Below are positions 33,928-45,154 of a stretch of DNA of 64,000 nt, piece by piece. The stretch spans positions 76,565,635 through 76,629,634 of the forward strand of contig OX421963.1 of the NCBI GenBank assembly GCA_949128115.1. The letters run 5' to 3'. The translations under genes were made by a program, and so were the position numbers. The notes below the pieces were generated by a model. It saw nothing but the letters and a program-made list of their open reading frames with translations. It did not search any database and had not been told where the DNA came from. Numbering within the stretch: the stretch's first letter is position 1; each line of letters opens with the position of its first letter. Source of the DNA: Anaspis maculata (taxonomy: Eukaryota > Arthropoda > Insecta > Coleoptera > Scraptiidae).

Positions 33928-33990
33928 GCGGAAAGTTCATGCGACGCGAACAAACCTACAGTGAGCACCTACCCTGATGTGAGCAAAAAA
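33928..33990 (+). pseudogene. zinc-finger-like exon fragment
   Basis: After a CACAGCAG that could be a splice acceptor, the frame reads FECRKCGKFMRREQTYSEH: C-x2-C-x12-H, with a Cys codon three codons after the His, but an in-frame TGA stands between them. The spacing resembles single zinc-finger exons of BTB zinc-finger genes such as those of the lola type. The resemblance is short and the stop argues for a relic or chance. Confidence 0.25.
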
Positions 33991-36900
33991 ATTAAGCGGC
34001 AAGGGGAAAGACAACATTGCTCCATATCAGCTGGTATAGCTGACAGAGTATAACCACTGACACTGACTGGCAGCTGTGATACCTCAAGTGTCAAGTGATG
34101 TCTAGGTATTTTCAATTTCAAAAAACGTAAAAACAAAATTCCAGGCCCTGCTGCGTTGCAAATAAAAGCTGAATGCATAATATGTCTTGAAATTTATCAT
34201 AAGCGGAGGAAGAAGGAAAGTCGCGGAGTCCGGTGCTGTTGCTGTCACTTGTCAGTCAGACGAGTTTCAATTTTTGTGTAAAGTCAATAATTAAAAATCA
34301 ATTTATTTTGAAAACCGTCAAATTACCCGCCAAAAGCCGTCCGCTGTCGTTTGGACTTCGAAAATTCCTTGGATTGTGCCGATTATTTTGATAGAACTCC
34401 TTCTTTGGCGTCGTCAGCATGCAAATAATACGGTAACCGCTTGAAAACGTGCATCCGTGGAAAACAAAAGGAGTACCTTCATCTTCGTGTAAGTTCGCAG
34501 TTTGACTTCCGAAAACAGAAATGCATTTTTCTTTACTTTCATTTACAGATGACTTCATTATAGGCCGAGTGTGGGAGTACTGAACAGGCAAGGAGACGCT
34601 CTGAAGGAGCCGCTCCTTGTTGATTCAAGCACATGGACAGAGACATGAATCATCAAAAATTATGCACAGGCCCCATGCCCCACCATGAAGACGTCTCAGT
34701 AATTGAGGTTATGTGGTTCTGTGTTTAGTTGCACTCAAGAGCATTCGGGTTCTGAAGGTAAAAATTGATGAGACAACAATCCAAATATTCACTGATGTTT
34801 GTTATTTCAGAAGACAATCGATAGCTATACAAATCAGCTTCCATCAGGACCAAGAGTACCTACTCTCCGTCAAGAGTAAGAAGACAGTTTTGAACAGACT
34901 GTCGATAAGTTTGTTAAAGCAGACAACCACAAACCCCTTGTATAGAGGTAGGTGAAGGTGATCTCCAAATCACCAGCTGAAAAACTGTTACTCAATGAAT
35001 CGCAACAGTTCTGGTGTGAAACAGAGAAAGAGCAAGCTGAGGAAAATGGATTTAGAACAGTACAATTTTCACAAGGCGAAATATTCTCACTTACGAGTTC
35101 TCATTTCTTTTTGTAATAACTTATATTTAAAAAGTAGATAGGTACTCACTGAACACAATAACTCACTTTGTATAGCACCCCCTGTACAACATCGTTTGTT
35201 CCGTCTGTAGAATTAACAAGAACTTATTTACTGCGCTTAGAAAATGACAAGCTCAATGGCAAGCGGTTGATAGTCTATGTCATTCGGACATTGAATCAAT
35301 CAGAAATGAACTTGCAAAGCTGTTCTGGATTTTGAAATAAAGCGATAACCTCAGAAAATAATGCATAACCTAAACTGTGGCATTCCACTGACAGCACTTT
35401 TACAGAGTGGATTCTGTCAAACTAGGCTCGCCTGCTTTGTTGCAAATAAAAGCTGAATGCATAATAGCTGAATTCTAGCCCCTCCCATCGGCCCTTAACA
35501 ACGGATGATTGCGTAACCCTTGTACAGCCAAAGCTGTCGATAATCTAGCAACCCTGAGCGGCAGCCGCGGACAGACAGAGAAGAGAATCAGCGGTGGTGA
35601 GGAACACGTGATTTTCAGTGCAACGAGAGTACGTCGTTTTTACAATTTCAAGGTCGGTCTTTCGATTTATTGTACCGTAATTGTGGCTTCCACTCACTCA
35701 CCAAATCATGCATTTCGATACCTATTTTGTCCGCAAAATTATTGTACATAACCCGAAATTCTTTGTTCTCTTTGTTCTCAACGGGCTTGCATAACCCGCA
35801 GTTTTTCCCATTTGAAATCAAAATGCTTTGCACTGCTTTGAATTTTGTGTAATTTATCTACTCCCAAATGATCTCAATGTTGATGGCAAAGGCCGTAATT
35901 TAGTGGGTGTGCACTTTGCGCACTCATGACGTGGCCCCCGAACTGCGCTGTCGCGCGTATCTCAAGGTTTCATTGATGTTTCTTTTCCACAAGTTACGTC
36001 ACGAACAGTAAGACGACAAAGAGAACCTCTTTTACGCCAAAATCAGCCGCTAAGTAGAGAACAGAACTTTGTATGATTCATTCACATTCCATTGTTCACT
36101 CTCGGGTTATACATTAAAATAAAGGAAGGAAAGAGAGACTTGCCGCTTCTCCGTGTCCGGGAGGGGGGTCCACCTGCTTGTATGAATCTGATTTTTTGAG
36201 TCTACCAGCCTTTTCTTATTCAGGGGGAAATTATGTAAGACGACGAAGAGAGGGCCACAGATTGGCTCGAGTCGATTTTCTTATATTTACTGTTATTTAC
36301 TGTATGTGATTACTGTTTACTAACCATTGTTCTGTTTTGTATGTATGTGTGTATGTATGTATCTGTGGGGTTTGTGATGGGTAACTTCTGGGGAATTTCG
36401 GGCGAATGCGTTATAGATATTTCTTTCTTTCTGTTTGCTTACAAAAAGTATGACCAACTCCAACTTCTCTACTTATTTACCTCTCACCTGTTTCTTGTTC
36501 ATTTATCTACCTATTTATCTCGCATTTGTTTCTTGTTCATTTACCCACACCATTATCATTTGTTTCTTGCTAGTTCATTCACTTGTTTCCTGATTATTTG
36601 TTTCTTGCTGATTTGTGTACTTGTTTACCAATCGTTTCTTTATTGTTCATTCATCTACCAATTTGACTTATTTTGTCTGTGAAGTGTAAAATTGAATTGC
36701 CGAACAAAGCAAATGTTTCAAAAAGGTTCAAGCACCGATTCACGCTGACTTGATCAATGCATCACTGTCACTTCTCTGTCATTTCCTCATGACTCATTCA
36801 CACTCGACTTTTGTCCAGATCATTTGGTAAGAGATTTTTCAGCAATCATCCAGGCTATGCGCAGGGGTTCTTTGACGAGTTCTTCCCATGTGTGCCTGTC

Positions 36901-37001
36901 AGCGAATACGTCACTTTTTCATTGCGATTAAATTGACAGTTTGATATGTTTCATGATTCCTTGTTTTGTTTTGCTAATCTGATTAGCCCAAGAAAAATAG
37001 A
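33991..37001. other. no gene recognised; one long direct repeat
   Basis: GTTGCAAATAAAAGCTGAAT plus GCATAATA occurs at about 34154-34181 and again at 35440-35467. A short ATGT microsatellite lies at 36340-36362. From 36480 to 36680 there is a degenerate tandem repeat of GTTTCTTGTTCATTTATCTACC type, period near 36 bp, which keeps a plus-strand frame open. Confidence 0.4.
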
Positions 37002-38391
37002 TTTTGACCTCAAAAAAAATACTGTAGTCGTGAAAATCACAGGTTATGTTCAGAATTTTGTGCTCTTTCCAAATTTTTGGTTTTCAGAGAAATCCCAGCG
37101 GAGGCTTTTTTTTAGAGCTGTCAAAAATCTGAAAACTTATAATTCCGTACAATTTCAAATTAAGCTCAATTGTTCATGAGATTTCAAGTATACACAGTTA
37201 TGTGGAGACTGCAAATGTTGAAAATGAACATAATGAACATTTCTGAACCAAACACGATGGAAAATTTCATAGTTCTGTTGGAATATTCTGACTTTTTCTG
37301 TCAAATGTATGTGATACAGGAAAAATAGTAAAAAAAACTGGCTAAAACCTTGGAAAAATAACGTCCTGAAAATTTTATATTCTGTTCAGAATTGAATGCC
37401 CTTCTACATACCTGAAATTGACAGAAACCCCACCCCGGGGTTTTAAGTTATTGGAGTAGGGGTGATCAGTTGCAACTCAAAATGGAGGGGATGAAACCCG
37501 TATATCCATTGGATGCAAATACATCTCAATTCGACGCATCATATCTCGTTGATACCATTTTGGAACAAAAAGTGTCGATCATTGTTGAGGGGGGGTCGTG
37601 GGAGGGGCGGAGCTCGGCTAGGTGATTCTTTTTGTTTTCCTGGTCATATATAACCGATCACGACAAGTTTGGTATCTTTTCCGACTAAATTGAAACTCCT
37701 GACCTCGAATCCGATGTGTAAATTTGGATAGAAACAAGTTTTAACAAGTTAACTTGAAAAAACTTGTTTTTTTCTTTGAGGGGGCCCCTCCACGACCCCC
37801 CTCAACAATGATCGACACTTTTTGTTCCAAAATGAAATCAACGAGATATGATGCGTCGAATTGAGATGTATTTGCATCCAATGGATTAACGGGTTTCATC
37901 CCCTCCATTTTGAGTTGCAACTGATCACCCCCCCCCCCTCCAATAACTTAAAACCCCGGGGTGGGATTTCTGTCAATTTCAGGTGTGTAGAAGGGCATTC
38001 AATTCTGAACAGAATATGAAATTTTCAGGACGTCCATAATTTTTCCAAGGTTTCAGCGATTTTTTCACTATTTTTCCTGTATCATATACATTTGACAGAA
38101 AAAATCACAATATTCCAACAGAACTATGAAATTTTCCATCGTGTTTGGTTCAGAACTGTTCAAATGTTCATTTCCAATATTTGCAGTCTCCACATAACTG
38201 TGTATACTTGAAATCTCATGAAAAATGGAGCTTAATTTGGAATTGTTCAGAACTATCAGTCTTCAGACTTTTGACAGCTCTAAAAAAAAAGCCTCCAATG
38301 GAATTTTTCTGAAACCCAAAAATTTCGAAAGAGCACAAAATTCTGAACAGAACCTGTGATTTTTACGACTACAGTATTTTTTTTGAGGTTG
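37002..38391. repeat. large foldback, arms about 607 bp, spacer about 175 bp
   Basis: The left arm 37002-37608 and right arm 37784-38391 are inverted copies at roughly 90 percent identity by eye. The outer end ACCTCAAAAAAAATACTGTA mirrors TACAGTATTTTTTTTGAGGT. Further in, CAGAACTATGAAATTTTCC, CCCCGGGGTTTTAAGTTATT, GTTGCAACTCAAAATGGAGG and ATCATTGTTGAGGGGGG are mirrored. The spacer is the same module as 22158-22372. Open frames across the arms are by-products. I found no clean target duplication. Confidence 0.85.
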
Positions 38392-40282
38392 AAGTGATAT
38401 TTCAGCTAAAATTCTTGAACTAGATGTTGTGTTCATTTCATTGTTGTAGATTCCTGCATTGTCTGGATAATTTGTAATTATTTCTCTGGTTTCATTTGTG
38501 CTTGTGTTTGGTTGTTCTTTATTCATGTGGTGTCATTTTATTACTGTCAATTTCTTGTTGTGAGGTGTTTTGAGAAAATAAACAAATTCATTTAAAACTT
38601 TGCTAATTGATTTTCATTTTGCTTGATTTCATTCGCGTTTCATTCAAGAATCAAACCTCATCCCCAAGGACCACATTCTTATCTAGAGTAAGAACTCAAC
38701 ACAACGTAGGTAAAAGGTAAACAACGTTGGGAAAAGAAGGGACAACGACGATCACTGCCAACATCGAAAACGGGGCTACACTACAATGTGTGTACATGCA
38801 CTCCAAATAATTTCAAACGTACCGACCACCATCGCATTTTTCTAACATACGCTCCTTCTAGCTACTTCCGGTAGTAGGGCAGCTTAAAAAGAGCGTATGT
38901 TAGAAAATTTGTAAATCGACGAAACGAAAAGTAACTAGACATGGGAATATTTTAGTACACCTCAAAAGCCCCACCCTCGGGTGTCATTGGGACACTTTCT
39001 AACATACGCAACAAGCTGAGCTTTTAAGCTCCGCCACCACTGTGACGTAGTCAAGAGGGGGTCCAGACTCCAGAGGATGCAGAGCCCTCCCGAAATCCCT
39101 GGTCACGTTAATTTTTCGGAAAATCACTTGCGCCGTTGTTAATGTTGCGTAGTTTAGTTAGAAATTCGAAAACTGTTCGAGTTCAGAATGAACAGGTAGG
39201 TCTGTTGGGTGGTGGTGCAACAAAACAATAAAACTGCGAACGCGGATGATAAAAAAGCACTTTTGCATCGTTTCGTAATGCACGAGCATGAAAACGGGGC
39301 GCGGCTCCTTGTAAAAAGCGGCCTTAACATTGTGTATATCTTTCTTGATCTTGATCTTTGGACATGTCATACCACGTCGAACACCGAGGCTGGCAAGCAA
39401 CAGTACATGCATACGGCTCAGCAGTAGCAATAAATAAAAACAATGCGACCAATGCATTTAATTAAAATATAATGACGGCATAATTACACCGTGCATGCTC
39501 GTGTCTTGAATTACACTTACAGATGCTGCTCGCAGAATTGTGTATTGACGAGAGGCAAGAGAGCAAGCAAAAATCTTGCTCGGTGCATCGGCTCAAAATG
39601 GTCCGAGGTGGGTTTTTTCGCCCGCATAAACAAGAATAATACCTAGGTACTCATTGTATAAAAGAAAGGGGACGTAAATAGCCTGATTGACTTGTACTTA
39701 AGTATGCGAACACATATTTATAAAGTGCATCAGGATGAGCCTTTCAAGTCCGCGCGCCAATGGGTCATGAATCATGGATTCCAGTTTTAAAATTCATTGG
39801 TGTTAATGACTGGCAATGTGATATGAGGTTTTGCCGCGTTGATGCTATTTTGAAAAATGCGCACAGAGTGATTGGCACCGGCGAGTTTTTCTCGAATACA
39901 ATTTACAATGCAGTTTCTATAGCACCGGTACTTTTCAAGACAGCGCAGACCTCCAGCGCGTCACATTTCAGTCTCACCAAAGAGCTCCTCGGCATACAAT
40001 CGAAGTCAGTTTCTGTAGTTTGTGGTAGCAAAATTAATTCAAAAATCGAAACCCAGTAGGTGCATGTAGGTTCCAAGCTTCCACCTTCATAGACATAGGT
40101 ACTTCTCCAGTGTCAGCTCAGGAAAGTTCTTCCATATAAATGGGAAATATGGTCTCAAGATCAAGCGACAGATCTACGTTAAGGACGGAGTTCGATTGGT
40201 AAAATAAGCGTTGCGAAATCAATCCGTCTGGGTTTATTCCTTGACGGATTTTTACCATTTTGGTTTCTTTCGAAAGCTACAA
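38392..40282. other. no gene recognised; small inverted repeats
   Basis: TTTTCTAACATACGCTC (about 38843) and GAGCGTATGTTAGAAAA (about 38892) form a hairpin with a 35-bp loop; a third TTTCTAACATACGC lies at 38996. The remainder, including frames at 39158-39457 and 39760-40059, shows no domain. At 40196 a copy of TTGGTAAAATAAGCGTTGCG matches 22620. Confidence 0.4.
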
Positions 40283-40286
40283 GGAT
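40283..40286. repeat. target-site duplication GGAT, left
   Basis: GGAT directly precedes the LTR end TGCTACC at 40287 and directly follows the other LTR at 47799-47802. Confidence 0.75.
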
Positions 40287-41386
40287 TGCTACCTTGCTAC
40301 TCGACAATTCCGGTGAATTGTGACCGAATAACAAAGAGCACCCGGTCAGCTCGATGTTACGTGTAGAGCGGGGTTATGGGATCCGAAATAGGTTCTGGGG
40401 CGCCAAGTAATTCGATATTCAAAATTTAGAAAAGAGAGTTGTCTGAATCACTAAAGACAACAACAAAAATAAAATAAAGATGAAAGAAATAAATGGGGAT
40501 AACAGTGTTTATTGTTCAATCAAACCAAGAGAGAAATTATCGTAATGAATTCAGATCAGCCTACAAATTTTAACAAATGTTCTTTTAGAAAAAGTGAAAT
40601 AATACCAATACCGAACGTAATAGAAAATGACGATATACCTTTGTGTTTCTTTCGCCGAGTGCACTCCGTAAGATATAGCTTTAGGTATTTTTGTAAAAGT
40701 TTTGAACCCGTTCGATAATAGATATAGAACACCGTAACAATTGGTAATTGACAGTAGGTAAATAGACAAAAATAAAGGAAATAGGTAAAAATGTAAAAAG
40801 GTAAAATCTGGCCTTATGACGTGTTCCGTCAAATCTTTCAAATCGCATTGTCGAGAATGTCCACGAGATTCACAAATCCTCGTTGGATGAATCGGAAGGC
40901 CTACTGCGTCTGCGCCACGAACGTCTGCGTCCTCTGTGTCCGAAGAAGAGCAACCACAACGAAGTTAAACTTCCACTCTTGACTCCCCAGACACCGGAAA
41001 GAAAACACGTCGGTGCTGGGAGAAATGGTCTTCTTACTTATTATGCGTTCGGCACTCGATACGGAGAATAATTCTTGTTGGGTTGATTCGGCAAAAAGAC
41101 GAGACGTGTGACAACGACGACTGCACCAAGATAAAGCCTCGGGAAAAAACCCTGGGTGGAGAAAATTGGTCTTAGTTTTGATTTCTCTTCAAAGATTTGA
41201 ACTTACCTTCGCACTATCGGCGGAAGGGTTATTGTAGGTAACGATAAACGGTAGTTTTTTCGATATTTCAGAGACTTTCTTTTTGACGGCCCTTTTTTTT
41301 TGCTTTTCGTCTGACCTTCTTTTTTTTTTGCGCTACCTCTGATTTTATTTTGAATTTTCATTTCAATGAAAATTTTGAACGCTACA
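40287..41386 (-). repeat. 3' LTR
   Basis: On the minus strand it begins TGTAGC (41386) and ends GGTAGCA (40287), with canonical TG...CA ends. Contains the transcription and polyadenylation signals of the element, not resolved here. Plus-strand frames in it, including MDESEGLLRL at 40883, are fortuitous and are duplicated in the other LTR. Confidence 0.95.
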
Positions 41387-41402
41387 CATTACCCCCTTTC
41401 GT
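41387..41402 (-). other. polypurine tract
   Basis: The minus strand reads GAAAGGGGGTAATG immediately upstream of the 3' LTR start, in the position and composition of the primer for plus-strand DNA synthesis. Confidence 0.8.
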
Positions 41403-41797
41403 AAGCAAAAGAAAAAGAATTTTTCTTTGATTAAGTCAATTCCTGACACTATCTAACAAAAAATCACTATTTACAAAAACGTAGGTACTTTTTTTGTATT
41501 TTTTTTAAAACAGTTTCAAACAGAACGAGACATGATGAGTAACTACGCGTACTAAACGTCCTGAAATAGAGGAGACAAAAACGCTTGAGCGTTGCATGAG
41601 GATGTAAAGTCAAAATCGGGAATGTATTGGCATGGATTTTTTTTTTTTAAGTCTGCGTCTCGTTATGCGTCTTTTTTTTTGTATCCTACCCTTTAAAACT
41701 AACTAATACTAACTAATCTATTTACAAACTATTTGACAGTTTCTTGATAGTTAAATACTATCTAAATTTCTGAAATGTCAAATCAAAAAAATTGTTT

Positions 41798-43130
41798 TTA
41801 TGACTTTGTGAAATGCGGTTTCAAGTCTTTGATATGCCATTTTCCGGCCTCTGATCCGTCTTCATAAACTAAGTCATAAATCAATTTTGAAATCTTTTTT
41901 CGAACAGTACAAAGCACATAGCGAGGAGCTAATTTTTTGCTGAAGTCTTTGCTTGTGTCTGATAAAACAATATGCCGTTTCCACACGCAATCACCTTCAA
42001 AAAATTCAACATCGCGTTTTCTGAGATTATAAGCTCTTTCACCTTTTATATGCGCTGCTTTCAACTTTTCAACTATAACATCTTTCAAACGTGATAGTTT
42101 CTGGATTTCAGCGGCATATGCTTCTCGATTTTCACAATCAAAGTTACTGGTTGGTTGATACTGCTTCGAGTAATAATCACCAGTACATGGAATGACTCTC
42201 CCAAAATTCAAAAACGCAGGACTATAACCAGTAACTTCATTGACTGCTGTTCTAATTGCATATCCGATTTTAGAAATCTCCGCGTCCCAGTCTTTATGAT
42301 CGTTTTTAATGTAGTGACGAATCGCTGTGCAAATCGTTCTGTTATATCTTTCAACTGGATTGGCCTGAGGGTGGTATTTGGCAGTGAACCATATATTTTG
42401 AACTTTGTAATTCTGACACAATTTCTTAAATTCCCTACTAATGAACTGACTTCCGTTATCGCACAAAACACATTGTGGTACTCCGTATACCATAAAGACT
42501 TCATTTTCGAGAAATTTGTTTATGGTAGCGGCGTTAGCCTTACGCATAGGTGACATCAGAACATATTTCGAGAATAGATCAGAAATTACCAAAAGATAGC
42601 TGAATCCTTTTTTAGATCTAGGCAGAGGTCCCATAATATCGATCGAAATGACTTGCCATGGAAATTTCACTTTCCGTTCCTTTCCCATCAATCCTATCTG
42701 AGCTTGATTAGTCGACTTTTGTTCATTACAACTTTTACACGTACGTACATAATTCAAAATATCATTACGCATCTTGGGCCAATAGTACTGCATTGACACT
42801 CGAGAAAATGTTTTCAAAAAACCGAAATGAGCGGCAGTCGGTGTGTCATGGCATTCTTGTAAAACAACGTGTCGTTGACTTTTCGGGACTAAGCATTTCC
42901 ACTCGGTGGCGTTAGTAGAAAAAGGTAATTTAGATGAAACAAACTTTAAAACACGATTGTTTTGTACTTTCCACTGTGGGTAATCTTCAGGATTTTCTAG
43001 AATTTTTGTTCGCATTTGGATGTAAAAGGGATCTAAGTTTTCGAAATTTAAAACTGAAGGAACTTCAACTAAATTGACTTCCGGATTTTCCGCACAACTA
43101 CGAGACAACGCGTCTGGGACTACGTGTAGT
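41798..43130 (-). CDS. Gypsy integrase, in the pol frame downstream of a stop
   Basis: The frame continues pol after a single TAA at 43131-43133. Counting residues from the codon at 43108: the zinc-binding HHCC domain has H87, H94, C124 and C127. The catalytic core has D157 in SIDIMGP, D217 in CDNGS and E253 in PVERYNRT, a D-D-35-E arrangement. A basic tail follows (NLRKRDVEFFEGDCVWKRH and onward) ending in HIKDLKPHF near the stop at 41798. It inserts the cDNA into chromosomal DNA. All catalytic residues are present. It has no start codon of its own, so in this copy expression would require reading through the stop. Confidence 0.9.
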
Positions 43131-45154
43131 TAACCTTTTCGGTGCTCGAGATCAAAATCGAAAGCTTGCAACCTAACACTCCAACGAGCTAATCTTCTCG
43201 TCGGATCTTTCATGTTTTTCAGCCACAATAATGAATAATGATCTGTTATTACTTTAAACCGTGTACCTTCAACGTACGGACGAAATTTAAAAATCGAGAA
43301 CAACACCGAAAGACATTCGCGCTCAGTAGTGCTGTAGTTTCTCTCCGTTTTTGTCAATGCTCGACTCGCATATGCTATTACCTTCTCTTCACCATCTATC
43401 GTTTGTGTTAATACACCGCCTAATCCAGTACCTGACGCATCACATTGAATAACAAAAGACTTAGAAAAATTTGGACCTGATAATATTGGAGTAGATATTA
43501 ATGCTTCTTTTATCCGAACAAAAGCACTCTCAGCATCTTGGGACCAAATAATTTTTTGACCCTTTTTTGACCCTTTCGTTAAATCATTAATAGGGGAGAT
43601 CAATGATGAAAAATGAGGTATGAAACGTCTATACCAGGAACACATTCCTTGAAATCTTTTCACCTCGGTCACGTTCTTTGGTCTTGGATAATTAATCATA
43701 GCCTGGATTTTTTCTGGGTTTGTTCGTAATCCTTGGTTATCTACTACGAAACCTAAATAATTTAATGATTGTCTGAAGAATTGACATTTTTCTATGTTGA
43801 CAGTTAAGTTGGCTTCTTTTAATCTACTAGCGACTTCTTTTAGTAATTCCACATGTTCTTCAAAACTAGACGATGTGATAATAATATCATCTAAGTAAAC
43901 AAAAATTTTTGGTTCCAATTCTGGACCAAAAACTGCATCCATTAATCTTTGTTGAGCTTGCGCCGCATTAACTAGACCGAACGGGAGGACTTTGAAGTGA
44001 AAAAGACCTCGTCCCGTTAAAGCAAAAGCAGTTTTTTCTTTTGAAACTGGATCTAAAGGGACTTGCCAAAAAGCACTTCTAAGATCAACGGATGACAAAA
44101 ATTTTGCATCGTTCAACATACTTAGAATTCTGTCGACGCTAGGAAGTGGATAACAATCTCGTTTTGTTACAGAGTTCAGTTTACGACCATCGAAACAAAA
44201 CCTGAATTCGCCGGTTTTCTTCTTTACTCCAAGCACAGGACTCGACCATGGACTATTACTAGCTTCTACCACTCCTAAACTTATCATTTTGTCAAGTTCT
44301 TTGTTGAGATGATTAAGGACGTAGGGTGACATTAAATACTGCCTTTGCCTGATTGGCTTGGCATCCCCGGTATCGATGTAGTACACCAGCTTATTCGTTT
44401 GAGGAAGCCTTCCTTCGTTGTTCAATATTCGAAATAATTGTGTCACTTTTTCAACTTCTAAACGCTGATTTATGGTAAAACTATCTGTACTTTCGAAACA
44501 ACAGTCTACGGCGTTTAAATTATGTGGAAAATCATCGTAAGAACTCAGTAACTTTGCATTCCTATCACTTGCTCTCCAAGAGTTATTTTCAAAATCTACT
44601 GTCAAATTGAACGCTATGCAGAAATCACTGCCGAAAATGAAGGGTTGTGTGATTTGAGGAACGACTAATGTTTTGATAACTTTACAAACTCCATCGACAC
44701 ATAAAGGAAAATCTATAAATCCAATTACTTCTTGTTTCGAGCCATCAGCTGTTATTATATTTTTAATTTTTTCTCGTACTACTCTGAGTTCAAATCTTTT
44801 TAGTTGTTCCAAACCTTTTGAACTAACTACCGAACAATTTGCGCCTGAATCTAGCAATCCAGTTATCGTTGTGTCAAAAATGTTGACGGCAATATAAGGA
44901 CGGTTATCACCTTTTCTATCCAAAAACAAAGGGGTTAATTGTTGTTCCGAACAAGACAATTGTTTGTAATTTTTATAAAAATTTCTAACGTGCGACAACC
45001 AAACTTTCCAATCTTTGACTATAGTTTTTGTTTGAACAAAGTTTTTGACCGCATTATTTTTCGGAAACGTGCGCGGGCCTATTCCGTACATTCCCGTCTT
45101 CCGTTTCCCTGACACTTCGGACAAGACGCAACGGTTACCTCTTTGCGACCACAC
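43131..45154 (-). CDS. Gypsy protease, reverse transcriptase and RNase H (pol)
   Basis: The frame overlaps the end of gag by about 75 bases and lies at -1 relative to it, so it is expected to be made by ribosomal frameshift; it does not begin with ATG. Counting from 45154: protease active site LLDSGAN at about 100-106 and IFGSDF near 173. Reverse transcriptase spans about 265 to 470, with VDLRSAFWQV (D357), LPFGLVNAAQA and the YLDD box at 420-423. RNase H has D572 in QCDASGTG, the TERECLS glutamate near 613 and D638 in ITDH. The frame is stopped at 43131-43133 by TAA directly after LEHRKG, where integrase sequence continues in the same frame. Apart from that stop I see no damage. Confidence 0.95.

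Noticed and set aside
36341..36682. 113-codon hydrophobic frame that could look like a membrane protein
   Set aside because: It lies over an ATGT microsatellite and a degenerate TTTCTTGTTCATTTA tandem repeat; hydrophobicity follows from T-rich codons.
38263..38526. Asn/Thr-rich minus-strand frame
   Set aside because: Half of it lies in the right arm of the large foldback; no domain and no start context.
40883..41071. A conserved-looking 62-codon frame present twice (also 47295-47483)
   Set aside because: Both copies lie inside the LTRs of the Gypsy element, so their similarity comes from LTR identity; no domain, wrong strand for the element.
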